DNA of 18,874 bases, taken from an uncultured Phascolarctobacterium sp. (GTDB lineage Bacteria; Bacillota; Negativicutes; Acidaminococcales; Acidaminococcaceae). Shown in pieces: positions 7,023 to 13,979 of this stretch; position 1 is the stretch's first letter; each line of letters opens with the position of its first letter. The position numbers and the translations under genes are program-made. Under the pieces are notes generated by a model. It searched no databases and was not told the DNA's origin. It saw only the letters and a list, made by a program, of their open reading frames with translations. The DNA lies in the NCBI GenBank assembly GCA_900553055.1, contig USBV01000013.1, forward strand, positions 1 through 18,874, given 5' to 3'.

Positions 7023-9011
7023 ATGGACGTAAAGGTTGCTAAAAGTTTGTTGATGACAGCCCTAATTACGGGTTCTGTACTTTGGGAGGGCACAGCTGCA
7101 TTTGCAGAAGAGAGTGTGGGCGAATTTGAGCTGGACCCGATGGTTGTAACTGCTCAAAGAATGGAAAAACGTGATTTGGATACCCCGGCAGCTGTAGATG
7201 TTATTTCAAGAGAGCAGGTTGAGCGTACTGGCGGTGCTAGTGCCTACGAGGTTTTGCGTCAATCAATTGGTGTATCTGTAACAAGCCAGGGACCTAACGG
7301 CGTTTCTTATGGTTCCATGACCAGTGATGCAACAATTAGAGGAGTCGACCGTGGCACTCTTGTGTTGTTAGATGGTATGCCTTTAAACCAAGATGGTAAA
7401 TATAACTTAGAGGATATTCCCTCTGATGTTATCGAAAAAATAGAGATTGTTCGTAGCGGTGGTTCGGTGCTTTATGGCTCTGAAGCTAGCGGTGGCGTTA
7501 TTAATATCATTACACGTAAAAATGTAGGTAATAAGGTTAAGGTATCCGCAGGTGATCTAGGCAGACAGAATTATTCTGTTACAGTCGGTGCAAAAAGATT
7601 TAGTGCAGTTGCTTTTTACGAAAAGAGGGGTGAAATCGATAAAACCTCTACGATTGCAGAATCTGGTCGTAAAATAAAAGTAAAAAAATACTACCGCTAT
7701 GATGATGGTGAACGTAAAGGTATTCGATGGAATTACGATATCAACGATAACATTGAGTTCACTCATAGTTATTCTTTAAATGATAATACTGTTTCTCAAA
7801 TTAATCCCGATAGCACTAAGTATAATAATGGCCTGATTCAGCGTAATGATTACAAAGATACTGATAATAGTTTTATACTAAAGTTTGATGATAAGAATGG
7901 CTTAAAAGCAAACGTATCATACGGTACTCAGGAAAAGGAATATTATCAATCTGTTTGGAAGAGTAATGGAAAAATAGATTCTACCGGATTATATAGCTGG
8001 CGCAAAGGCCATAACACCAATTTGGACGTACAAAAGTCTTTTGAAATGGGTAATAACAAGCTCTTGATTGGTGCAGCTTATAAGAAAGAAGATATGGATA
8101 TAATCGGTACCAATGCCGGTGCTGGTAAAAATGCCAACTATTCCCGTGACACTTATTCAGTTTATGCTTCCTATGATTGGGCTATGAGCGATACAGATAA
8201 TTTGGCAATAAATATGCGTGAAACATTTGCTCAAAATTGTTCTGGAGAATATACTGACAAAACAGTTTCTCAAGACAATATGAGAAAGTTTACTCCCGAA
8301 GTGCAATATATTAAGAAGTTAAATGATGATAGTTCTGTTTACGCCAAGGTTGGTAAATCCTTCCGTTTACCAGAGCTTACTAGAATCTATGGAAGCAGCG
8401 TTATTATGCCAGCTGAAGAATTAAAACCAGAACAAGGTACTCATTACGAGGTTGGCTACAAATTGAATTCTGGTAATGCTGCATGGCGTTTGGCCTTGTA
8501 TAAATATGAAATTAAGGATTCGATCAGCTCAACTGGGTCTGCTTCTGCAGGAGATTTACGTTATTTCAATGCAGACAGCAAAAGCTATGGTGTTGAATTA
8601 ACCTGTGATGTACAGCATACGGATTATTTGTCCAGCTCTTATGGTGTTGCAATCAGCAATCCCAAAATGAAGTCTGATAAAGGTGTATTTGAAAAATACG
8701 GAAACAGATTGCAACTTAATGCCAGTGTTAACTATCAAAAAGATAAATTTGGAAGCTCTTTAATGGCTAACTATTTGGGAAAACGCTTAGACAACGATGT
8801 TGATGATCATGCTGGAATTAAGGTAAAGCCGGCTCTTTACACTGATTTTCATGCAACCTATGCTCCGGAAAAAGGTCATAAATTCTTCTTCCATGTAAAT
8901 AACATCTTTGATAGAGACGATTTGACTACTGATACTGCTCCCCTGGAAGATAGATTAGGCTATCTCTCTGTAGGTCGTAACTTTATGGTTGGCTATGAAT
9001 ATAGCTTCTAA
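7023..9011 (+). CDS. btuB: TonB-dependent outer-membrane receptor, BtuB-like (vitamin B12/corrinoid)
   Basis: Outer-membrane gated channel of 662 residues, which matches BtuB-type receptors (about 600-650) better than the larger siderophore receptors. The signal peptide ends near AFA at residue 28. A TonB box, DPMVVTAQR, lies at 38-46. The plug domain spans about 50-166 with the family motifs VISREQVERTGG, TIRGVDRGTLVLLDGMPLN and VLYGSEASGGVINIITRK. The rest is strand-rich beta-barrel, with the KSFRLPELTRIYG barrel motif, and it ends in a C-terminal Phe (VGYEYSF) as required for BAM insertion. ATG at 7023 follows AAAGGAGTGA. The upstream cobalamin riboswitch makes corrinoid the likely ligand; the barrel alone would not say so. 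It appears to form its own transcription unit. TonB/ExbBD are not in the window. Its base composition looks more AT-rich than the flanking genes. Confidence 0.92.
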   Translation: MDVKVAKSLLMTALITGSVLWEGTAAFAEESVGEFELDPMVVTAQRMEKRDLDTPAAVDVISREQVERTGGASAYEVLRQSIGVSVTSQGPNGVSYGSMTSDATIRGVDRGTLVLLDGMPLNQDGKYNLEDIPSDVIEKIEIVRSGGSVLYGSEASGGVINIITRKNVGNKVKVSAGDLGRQNYSVTVGAKRFSAVAFYEKRGEIDKTSTIAESGRKIKVKKYYRYDDGERKGIRWNYDINDNIEFTHSYSLNDNTVSQINPDSTKYNNGLIQRNDYKDTDNSFILKFDDKNGLKANVSYGTQEKEYYQSVWKSNGKIDSTGLYSWRKGHNTNLDVQKSFEMGNNKLLIGAAYKKEDMDIIGTNAGAGKNANYSRDTYSVYASYDWAMSDTDNLAINMRETFAQNCSGEYTDKTVSQDNMRKFTPEVQYIKKLNDDSSVYAKVGKSFRLPELTRIYGSSVIMPAEELKPEQGTHYEVGYKLNSGNAAWRLALYKYEIKDSISSTGSASAGDLRYFNADSKSYGVELTCDVQHTDYLSSSYGVAISNPKMKSDKGVFEKYGNRLQLNASVNYQKDKFGSSLMANYLGKRLDNDVDDHAGIKVKPALYTDFHATYAPEKGHKFFFHVNNIFDRDDLTTDTAPLEDRLGYLSVGRNFMVGYEYSF

Positions 9012-9053
9012 TTAACTAAACAACAATCCATCATTCTTCCTACATCCTTTTTA

Positions 9054-9090
9054 CAGGGCGGTGCCTAGTGTGCCGCTCTGCTCTTAATTT
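9054..9090 (+). terminator. Possible terminator after the TonB-dependent receptor
   Basis: CAGGGCGG at 9054-9061 can pair with CCGCTCTG at 9073-9080, giving 8 bp with one G-U pair and an 11-base loop. The following CTCTTAATTT is T-rich but not a clean T run, so it is a moderate terminator at best. Some read-through into the next operon is possible. Confidence 0.5.
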
Positions 9091-9137
9091 GAAAAATCTG
9101 CCTGAGGGCATGCATATAAATGAATACTGCTTTAGTG

Positions 9138-9165
9138 TTGACTATATAAAGTTAATATTTATAAG
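9138..9165 (+). promoter_or_regulatory. Promoter of the ECF-type operon, with overlapping inverted repeat
   Basis: TTGACT at 9138-9143 and TATAAG at 9160-9165 are separated by 16 bases, each one base from consensus. An inverted repeat, TATAAA-N7-TTTATA (9145-9163), fills the spacer and overlaps the -10 element, where a repressor could act. In AT-rich DNA this repeat may be chance. The promoter gives the six-gene block its own start, independent of the B12 leader. Confidence 0.6.
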
Positions 9166-9214
9166 AATAAGACAAGGTTAATAAATAATAAACGTCTTCC
9201 TTCGGAGGTGCATT

Positions 9215-9781
9215 ATGAAAAAGCTTTCTGTGATTTTGCTGCTCGTTTTGGGCTGCATGTTTGTGGTGGGCGGCGGCACGGCCAGTGCGGCGCGCAAGCC
9301 CATGGATAGGGATAAAGCGTTGAGCAATCTGTATAATAATTTTCAATATGATAAAAAAGAATTAGGGCAATATTTGGACAAGGGCCTGAGCTATATGGAG
9401 CTGAAAAGCATTTGCCTGCATGCCTACGCTGCCAAAAAGCCCTTGCAGGAGGTAGCCCAGCTGCGCGAAAAATACGGCTGGATTAGAGTAAAGCATTTGC
9501 TAGGCCTGACGCCAGAAAAATTTGCCAAGCGCGAAATGGAATATAAGGCGGAGCGCATGGAGCGCTTGTTTGGCTTGGATAAAAAGCTGAGCATGAAATA
9601 TATGAAGCTGGGTTATGGCGGCCACAGCGTTAAGCGAGCCATTGCGCTCTCGAAAAACTGCGATAAAAGCGTAGAAGAGCTGCTGGCTATGAAAACTCGT
9701 CAAGTGAAATGGTCAGAGATTTGCCAACAGCTTGGTTTGCCGGTAACAGCATGTATGCTTAGCACTGAGTCGAAGCAATGA
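9215..9781 (+). CDS. Exported protein with two helical repeats, unknown function
   Basis: Protein of 188 residues with an N-terminal signal peptide; cleavage after TASA (residue 25) is most likely, although VLGC at 11-14 could be a weak lipobox, so a lipoprotein is possible. ATG is preceded by GGAGG at 9204-9208. Residues 52-98 and 128-175 are two copies of a mostly helical repeat of about 47 residues: a Gly-aromatic start, a basic helix, a Lys-Ser/Pro-Leu/Val-x-Glu helix entry, and a Trp-x-x-(I/V) segment ending in LGL (GWIRVKHLLGL and KWSEICQQLGL). This resembles the repeat ending in a W-x-E-I-x-x-x-LG motif that occurs in short secreted bacterial proteins of unknown role. It is the first gene of the ECF-type operon, 27 bases before the next. 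A periplasmic helper or ligand-handling protein is conceivable but not shown. Confidence 0.75.
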   Translation: MKKLSVILLLVLGCMFVVGGGTASAARKPMDRDKALSNLYNNFQYDKKELGQYLDKGLSYMELKSICLHAYAAKKPLQEVAQLREKYGWIRVKHLLGLTPEKFAKREMEYKAERMERLFGLDKKLSMKYMKLGYGGHSVKRAIALSKNCDKSVEELLAMKTRQVKWSEICQQLGLPVTACMLSTESKQ

Positions 9782-9808
9782 ATATTATTTTTACAAAAAT
9801 GAAAGCAC

Positions 9809-11479
9809 ATGGTATCAATCATGCTATCTAAAGTTTTTATAACACTTATGCTGCTCTGCTGGTGTACAACCGCCAGCGCCGGTGCTACTCTGCAGGCTAT
9901 ATATCCCTATAGCTTGGAACAAAATAATATTCATCAGGTTGAGGGGGGCAGTACTATGCCCCTCTATATCAATTTAACTAGCTATGATGTGCCTGAGCTG
10001 CAACAGGCGCAGATAAAGGTTACCTTGCCACAGGGCTTTGAGGCTTTGGCTAACCATGGTTGGCAGCTAGTTGATAAGCATGGGCAGCAGGCTGTGACCA
10101 CATGGCAATTGCCCGGTAATTACGGGCAAAGCTTTGATTTGTTATATATTAAGCCTGTTGAAGAGTTAAAGGCCGGGCAATACAAAATTTTGGTAGAAGC
10201 TAATAGCGACACTTGGCAGTTACAGCGGGAAATAAGCTTTAGCTATGTGCCAAATGAGAAGCCAGTTTTAGCTCAAGGAGCATCTAAGGCGAATATCGAT
10301 AAAAGCCAGTATAATTGGTATATTCAAAGCGTTAATTTGCCCGTGGATGCCAATGGTAACAAGGATGACAGAGCGGCAGCCAACGTGATTTATGTACGGG
10401 ATACAACATTGGAGGGCTTTCGTAATCGCATGACAGGGGATGGTGCCACTAATTGGGGTGCTGTGTTTAATCATCCTGCTACATTTGTGATGCTGGAGAT
10501 GCGTAATCCCCAAAAGGATGTGCGAGTCTTAAAATTTAAAGCAGAGCTTGTGGATAAGCATACGGGCAAGCATGTGCCGGGGCTTATGACTGCAGGCAAG
10601 GTGGTGGATGAAGAAGGGCACGGCTGGGGTGGCGACGCAACTGGCGCAAACGAAACCACGGCCATGATTTCCTTGGACGGCAAAAAGAATCAAACCTTTA
10701 TTTTGCCACTTTATGTGGACTATTTCACTGTTTTAGAGGGTGATTACAGCCTGCGCATCACCGTTAGCGGTAACGGCCAAGAAAAGATTCAAGAAGTACC
10801 TATAGCTATTGCCAAAAAGCATAATATTGGCCTTGTGGCGGTGGGCTTTTCCTTTCTTTGTACCCTAGTAGCTGCCGCTTTTAGCTATCGTTTGCCTCGC
10901 TGCATCAAAAAAATAGGCGCTCGTGGTGCTATCACTGTGGCCTTGTTTGCCGCACTAGCCTTTGGTGGCATTACGCTACCAACGACGCTGCTTGGCGATT
11001 TACTGCATGTGTTTTTAGGGCCCTTTAGTGGCTTAGTGACGGGCATTTTAAGCGGTGTGCTGCAGTATCTATTGATAGTATCGTTGTTAACGTTGTTTAG
11101 AGCACCGGGCGTTTTAGCTTTAATGTTTTTTGTAAAATATATGCTCAGCGGCTTGATGTTTGGTCATTTTACGCCTTTAGGAGCTTTAAGCACCTGCGTT
11201 AGTGTAGTAGTGTTAGAATCGATTCTTTATCTTAGTGGTTTTTATAAGGTGCAGCAGCTAAATAAGCGCTATATGCTGTTTGTGGCAGTGCTCTTGGGAC
11301 TGGCGGATGCAGCTGTAACCTTTATTAACCTAGAGCAGATGATGTTTTTCTATCGCTTGTATTACGCCGATTGGTATATGGCACTTTATATGCTGATTAA
11401 TGGCTTGCTTTATAGCAGCATCGGCGCCTGGCTGGGCTTTAAAACAGGTAGCAAGCTACAGCAGGTAATGGGGGAATAG
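9809..11479 (+). CDS. Periplasmic beta-domain fused to an ECF S-component-like membrane domain
   Basis: Protein of 556 residues with an unusual layout. A signal peptide (cleavage near TASA, residue 24) is followed by about 310 extracytoplasmic residues that look beta-rich: one domain at about 27-147 with a PQGFEALANHGW segment reminiscent of NEW3/Ig-like domains, and a second at about 165-335 rich in Asn and Gly. A first membrane helix at 340-359 leads into roughly six more (about 372-391, 395-415, 417-440, 455-477, 488-508, 522-545), the size of an ECF substrate-specificity (S) subunit. Its place directly before ATPase and EcfT genes supports that reading. The MHIPDG start typical of the cobalt S-unit CbiM is absent. 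The start at 9809 has no good ribosome binding site; ATG 9821 is an alternative, and in-frame TGA at 9800-9802 blocks earlier starts. Substrate unknown; corrinoid or a related compound is suggested only by the adjacent B12-controlled receptor. Confidence 0.72.
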   Translation: MVSIMLSKVFITLMLLCWCTTASAGATLQAIYPYSLEQNNIHQVEGGSTMPLYINLTSYDVPELQQAQIKVTLPQGFEALANHGWQLVDKHGQQAVTTWQLPGNYGQSFDLLYIKPVEELKAGQYKILVEANSDTWQLQREISFSYVPNEKPVLAQGASKANIDKSQYNWYIQSVNLPVDANGNKDDRAAANVIYVRDTTLEGFRNRMTGDGATNWGAVFNHPATFVMLEMRNPQKDVRVLKFKAELVDKHTGKHVPGLMTAGKVVDEEGHGWGGDATGANETTAMISLDGKKNQTFILPLYVDYFTVLEGDYSLRITVSGNGQEKIQEVPIAIAKKHNIGLVAVGFSFLCTLVAAAFSYRLPRCIKKIGARGAITVALFAALAFGGITLPTTLLGDLLHVFLGPFSGLVTGILSGVLQYLLIVSLLTLFRAPGVLALMFFVKYMLSGLMFGHFTPLGALSTCVSVVVLESILYLSGFYKVQQLNKRYMLFVAVLLGLADAAVTFINLEQMMFFYRLYYADWYMALYMLINGLLYSSIGAWLGFKTGSKLQQVMGE

Positions 11480-11482
11480 GCT

Positions 11483-13114
11483 ATGCTAAAAATAGAAGGC
11501 TTTTGCTATCGCTATCAATCTAGAAAAAGCTTTACCCTAAAAAATATCAATTTGCAGCTCAAGCCAGGTGAGATGCTGCTTTTGGCAGGGCGCAGCGGCT
11601 GCGGTAAATCTACCTTGATTAAGGCTATTAGCGGACTGTTGGGCGCTGATGGTGGTGGCGAGGTTAAAGGTAAAATTTTTTTGCAAAACGAAGATATCAC
11701 TAGCTGGCCACCAGAAAAAATAGGGCAGCTGGTGGGCACAGTTTACCAATCGCCGGATGACCAGCTTTTTGCAATGACTGTGGCTGACGAGGTGGGCTTC
11801 GCTTTGGAAAACCAAGGCCTCGCACCGGAGCTCATAGCTCGCCAGGTTAGCGAAACCTTGGCCTTGGTGGGTTTGGCGGGCTACGAAAGCTACAGTATTC
11901 ACAAGCTAAGCGGCGGTCAGCGCCAGCGCCTGGCCCTAGCTTCGATTTTGATTACTAAGCCCAAGCTACTGATTTTAGACGAGCCCGTAAGCCAAATGAA
12001 TCCGCAGGGTGTGCAAAGCTTTTTGCAGCTTCTGCTGCGTCTGAATAAAGAAGAAAGAATTGCAATCCTAATGATTGAGCATCGCGTTAACGAGCTCTAT
12101 ACCTATTTTTCACGCTTAGCCGTGATGGATGAGGGGGAGCTTATTTATGATGGCTCCATGAAAGAGGCGTGGTATGCTTTGAGTGGGCGACAGGATGTGG
12201 GTGTGCGCGAGCCGCAAAATGTTAAGCTTTGTCGGGCCCTATGCTTGAAGCAACTGACGGTGGAGCCCGATAAAATCGTGTCCATGATTCGCCAGCAGCA
12301 TCAGCTGGTGAGCACAGCTACGAGCGATGCGCATGAAAAATGCTCGCAGAAGGCAGTCCTTAGTGCCCAAGGCATCAGCTTTACCTATCCTGGCAGCAAT
12401 GCGGCAACACTTAAAAATTTGTCCTTTGAGCTCTTGCAGGGCGAAATAGTGGGCCTGATGGGCTTTAATGGGGCAGGCAAAAGCACCTTGATGAACCTTT
12501 TGGGAGGCTTGAGCGAGGTGCAGCAGGGAAAAATCCTTTTGGATAACACGCTAATCCAAAACGCATTGGGGCGTATTGGTTATTTGCGACAGGAGCCCGA
12601 TTTAATGCTATTGGCTGATAGTGTGCGGGAGGAGCTAAGCTGGAAGAATAAAGCCATTACCGAGGCTGAGGTGCAGCAATTATTATGCAAGCTGCATTTA
12701 AGGAATTATGCCAATGATTTTCCCTTGGCTTTGAGCAAGGGGCAACGGCTACGCGTTGTGCTAGGGGCTATGCTGGCCAAAAAGCCAGAGCTTTTGCTTT
12801 TAGATGAGCCCACTACGGGGCAGGATGAGCAATCCTTGCAGGAAATCAAGCAGCTGTTGCTTGACTACAAGGCCCAAGGGGGAACGGTGTTTATTTGTAC
12901 TCATGATGTGGAATTGGCGGCAGAGGTTACGGATAGAATTATCGTGCTGCGGCAGGGTGAAATCATTGCGAATGCGCCAGCGAATGTAGTTTTGAGCGAT
13001 AAAGCTTTGCTAGAGGAGGGCGGGCTTACGCCTTCTAGCCTTTTAGAAATTAGCGCGGCGTTAAAGCTGCCGCCCTGTACCACTGTGAAGGAGGTGCAGC
13101 AATATGTCCGTTAG
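11483..13114 (+). CDS. Fused double ABC ATPase of an ECF-type importer (EcfA1-EcfA2-like)
   Basis: Cytoplasmic energising subunit of 543 residues with two ABC ATPase domains in one chain, equivalent to the usual separate EcfA1 and EcfA2 (CbiO-like) proteins. Domain 1 has Walker A GRSGCGKST at 36-44, Q-loop YQSPDDQLF, signature LSGGQ at 142-146, Walker B with D166-E167 (LILDEP) and H-loop IEH. Domain 2 has Walker A GFNGAGKST at 327-335, Q-loop region LRQEPDLML, a divergent signature LSKGQ at 417-421, Walker B D441-E442 (LLLDEPTTG) and H-loop THD. The YQSPDDQLF-type Q-loop is typical of ECF and CbiO ATPases. All residues needed for hydrolysis are present in both halves; the Gly-to-Lys change in the second signature may make the two sites unequal. 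ATG lies 3 bases after the S-unit stop with GGGGGAA upstream. The 3' end overlaps ecfT by 11 bases. Confidence 0.92.
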   Translation: MLKIEGFCYRYQSRKSFTLKNINLQLKPGEMLLLAGRSGCGKSTLIKAISGLLGADGGGEVKGKIFLQNEDITSWPPEKIGQLVGTVYQSPDDQLFAMTVADEVGFALENQGLAPELIARQVSETLALVGLAGYESYSIHKLSGGQRQRLALASILITKPKLLILDEPVSQMNPQGVQSFLQLLLRLNKEERIAILMIEHRVNELYTYFSRLAVMDEGELIYDGSMKEAWYALSGRQDVGVREPQNVKLCRALCLKQLTVEPDKIVSMIRQQHQLVSTATSDAHEKCSQKAVLSAQGISFTYPGSNAATLKNLSFELLQGEIVGLMGFNGAGKSTLMNLLGGLSEVQQGKILLDNTLIQNALGRIGYLRQEPDLMLLADSVREELSWKNKAITEAEVQQLLCKLHLRNYANDFPLALSKGQRLRVVLGAMLAKKPELLLLDEPTTGQDEQSLQEIKQLLLDYKAQGGTVFICTHDVELAAEVTDRIIVLRQGEIIANAPANVVLSDKALLEEGGLTPSSLLEISAALKLPPCTTVKEVQQYVR

Positions 13115-13979
13115 ACAGCTTTGGGAAGGAAGCGATGCGCAGGGCTGGGCGCAAAGGCTCAACGGTCGCACGAAGCTGATTATGCTGTTTTTGTTTGCTA
13201 TCTTAACCATAACGGTGGATAATCCGCGCACGCTCTTTTTGCTTTTTACGGTAACGCTGCTGCTGCATGTGGCGGCTGGGACATCTATTTATAAATGGAA
13301 GGCCTTGGCAGTTTTATTGCTATTGGGGCTGTGGGGCTCCATGTTTAGCCAAGCACTATTTTTTGCGCAAACGCCAAGAACGCCTTTAGTTACTATTATT
13401 AGTCCGGAAAACGGCACCTTGGGCGCGCTTACCGGTGGACTATATATCTATCGCGAGGGCATATTATATGGCGCTGTGCAGGGCTTGCGCTCTACGAGCA
13501 TGCTGGCTTTGGGACTTTTAGTGTGCTGGACTAGCGACCCACGCCAGCTGCTCAAGGCTTTGCTGGCATGGAAGCTTTCGCCCCAGTTAGCCTTTATGCT
13601 GGTTACTGCCATTCGCTTTTTGCCTGTGATGGCAGCGGAAACAGGCGAGGTTATCACGGCTTTGCAGCTGCGCAGCGATAGTCAACGTGGACGAAAAGCG
13701 GTATTGCAGCATTTGCCTTATATTTGCAAGCCCCTTTTGGCTCGCTGCTTAAGAAGAGCGCAAACCTTGGCCTTATCCGTTGTCAGTCGCGGCTTTTTCT
13801 TAGCTAGTGCCGGGAAAATGCAGGAGGAGTGGCTGCTTAGGGAAAGGCTGTGCTGCTTGTGCTTTTTGGTATTTACCCTAGCTGTTGTGGCAAGCAAAAT
13901 CATCTATTTATTAAGTGAGCATGGCTGGTATTTTGGCGTGTTTCGCATTATTTATGATTGGACGGTTCTGTATCTATGA
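13104..13979 (+). CDS. ecfT: ECF transporter transmembrane protein EcfT/CbiQ family
   Basis: Inner-membrane scaffold of 291 residues that links the two ATPase domains to the S-unit. Hydrophobic segments lie at about 23-38, 41-57, 66-88, 119-142, 160-178 and 248-270. The cytoplasmic coupling region between the last helices is recognisable: IRFLPVMAAETGEV (170-183), a first basic coupling motif ALQLRS (186-191), and a second motif SVVSRGF (225-231), which corresponds to the family's Ala-Arg-Gly motif with Arg229-Gly230 retained and the preceding Ala replaced by Ser. The ATG at 13104 is well supported by AAGGAGGTG at 13088-13096 and overlaps the ATPase gene by 11 bases. A 30-residue stretch at about 88-118 between helices is longer and more polar than expected for a minimal EcfT. 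Family assignment is firm; substrate is not determined by this subunit. Confidence 0.88.
   Translation: MSVRQLWEGSDAQGWAQRLNGRTKLIMLFLFAILTITVDNPRTLFLLFTVTLLLHVAAGTSIYKWKALAVLLLLGLWGSMFSQALFFAQTPRTPLVTIISPENGTLGALTGGLYIYREGILYGAVQGLRSTSMLALGLLVCWTSDPRQLLKALLAWKLSPQLAFMLVTAIRFLPVMAAETGEVITALQLRSDSQRGRKAVLQHLPYICKPLLARCLRRAQTLALSVVSRGFFLASAGKMQEEWLLRERLCCLCFLVFTLAVVASKIIYLLSEHGWYFGVFRIIYDWTVLYL

Noticed and set aside
9809..11479. Cobalt S-unit CbiM as identity of the membrane fusion protein
   Set aside because: CbiM begins with a conserved MHIPDG metal-binding N-terminus and has a CbiN partner. Neither is present here.
13958..13975. TTG start for the beta-propeller protein
   Set aside because: ATG at 13976 forms the common ATGA stop-start overlap with ecfT and is a better codon.
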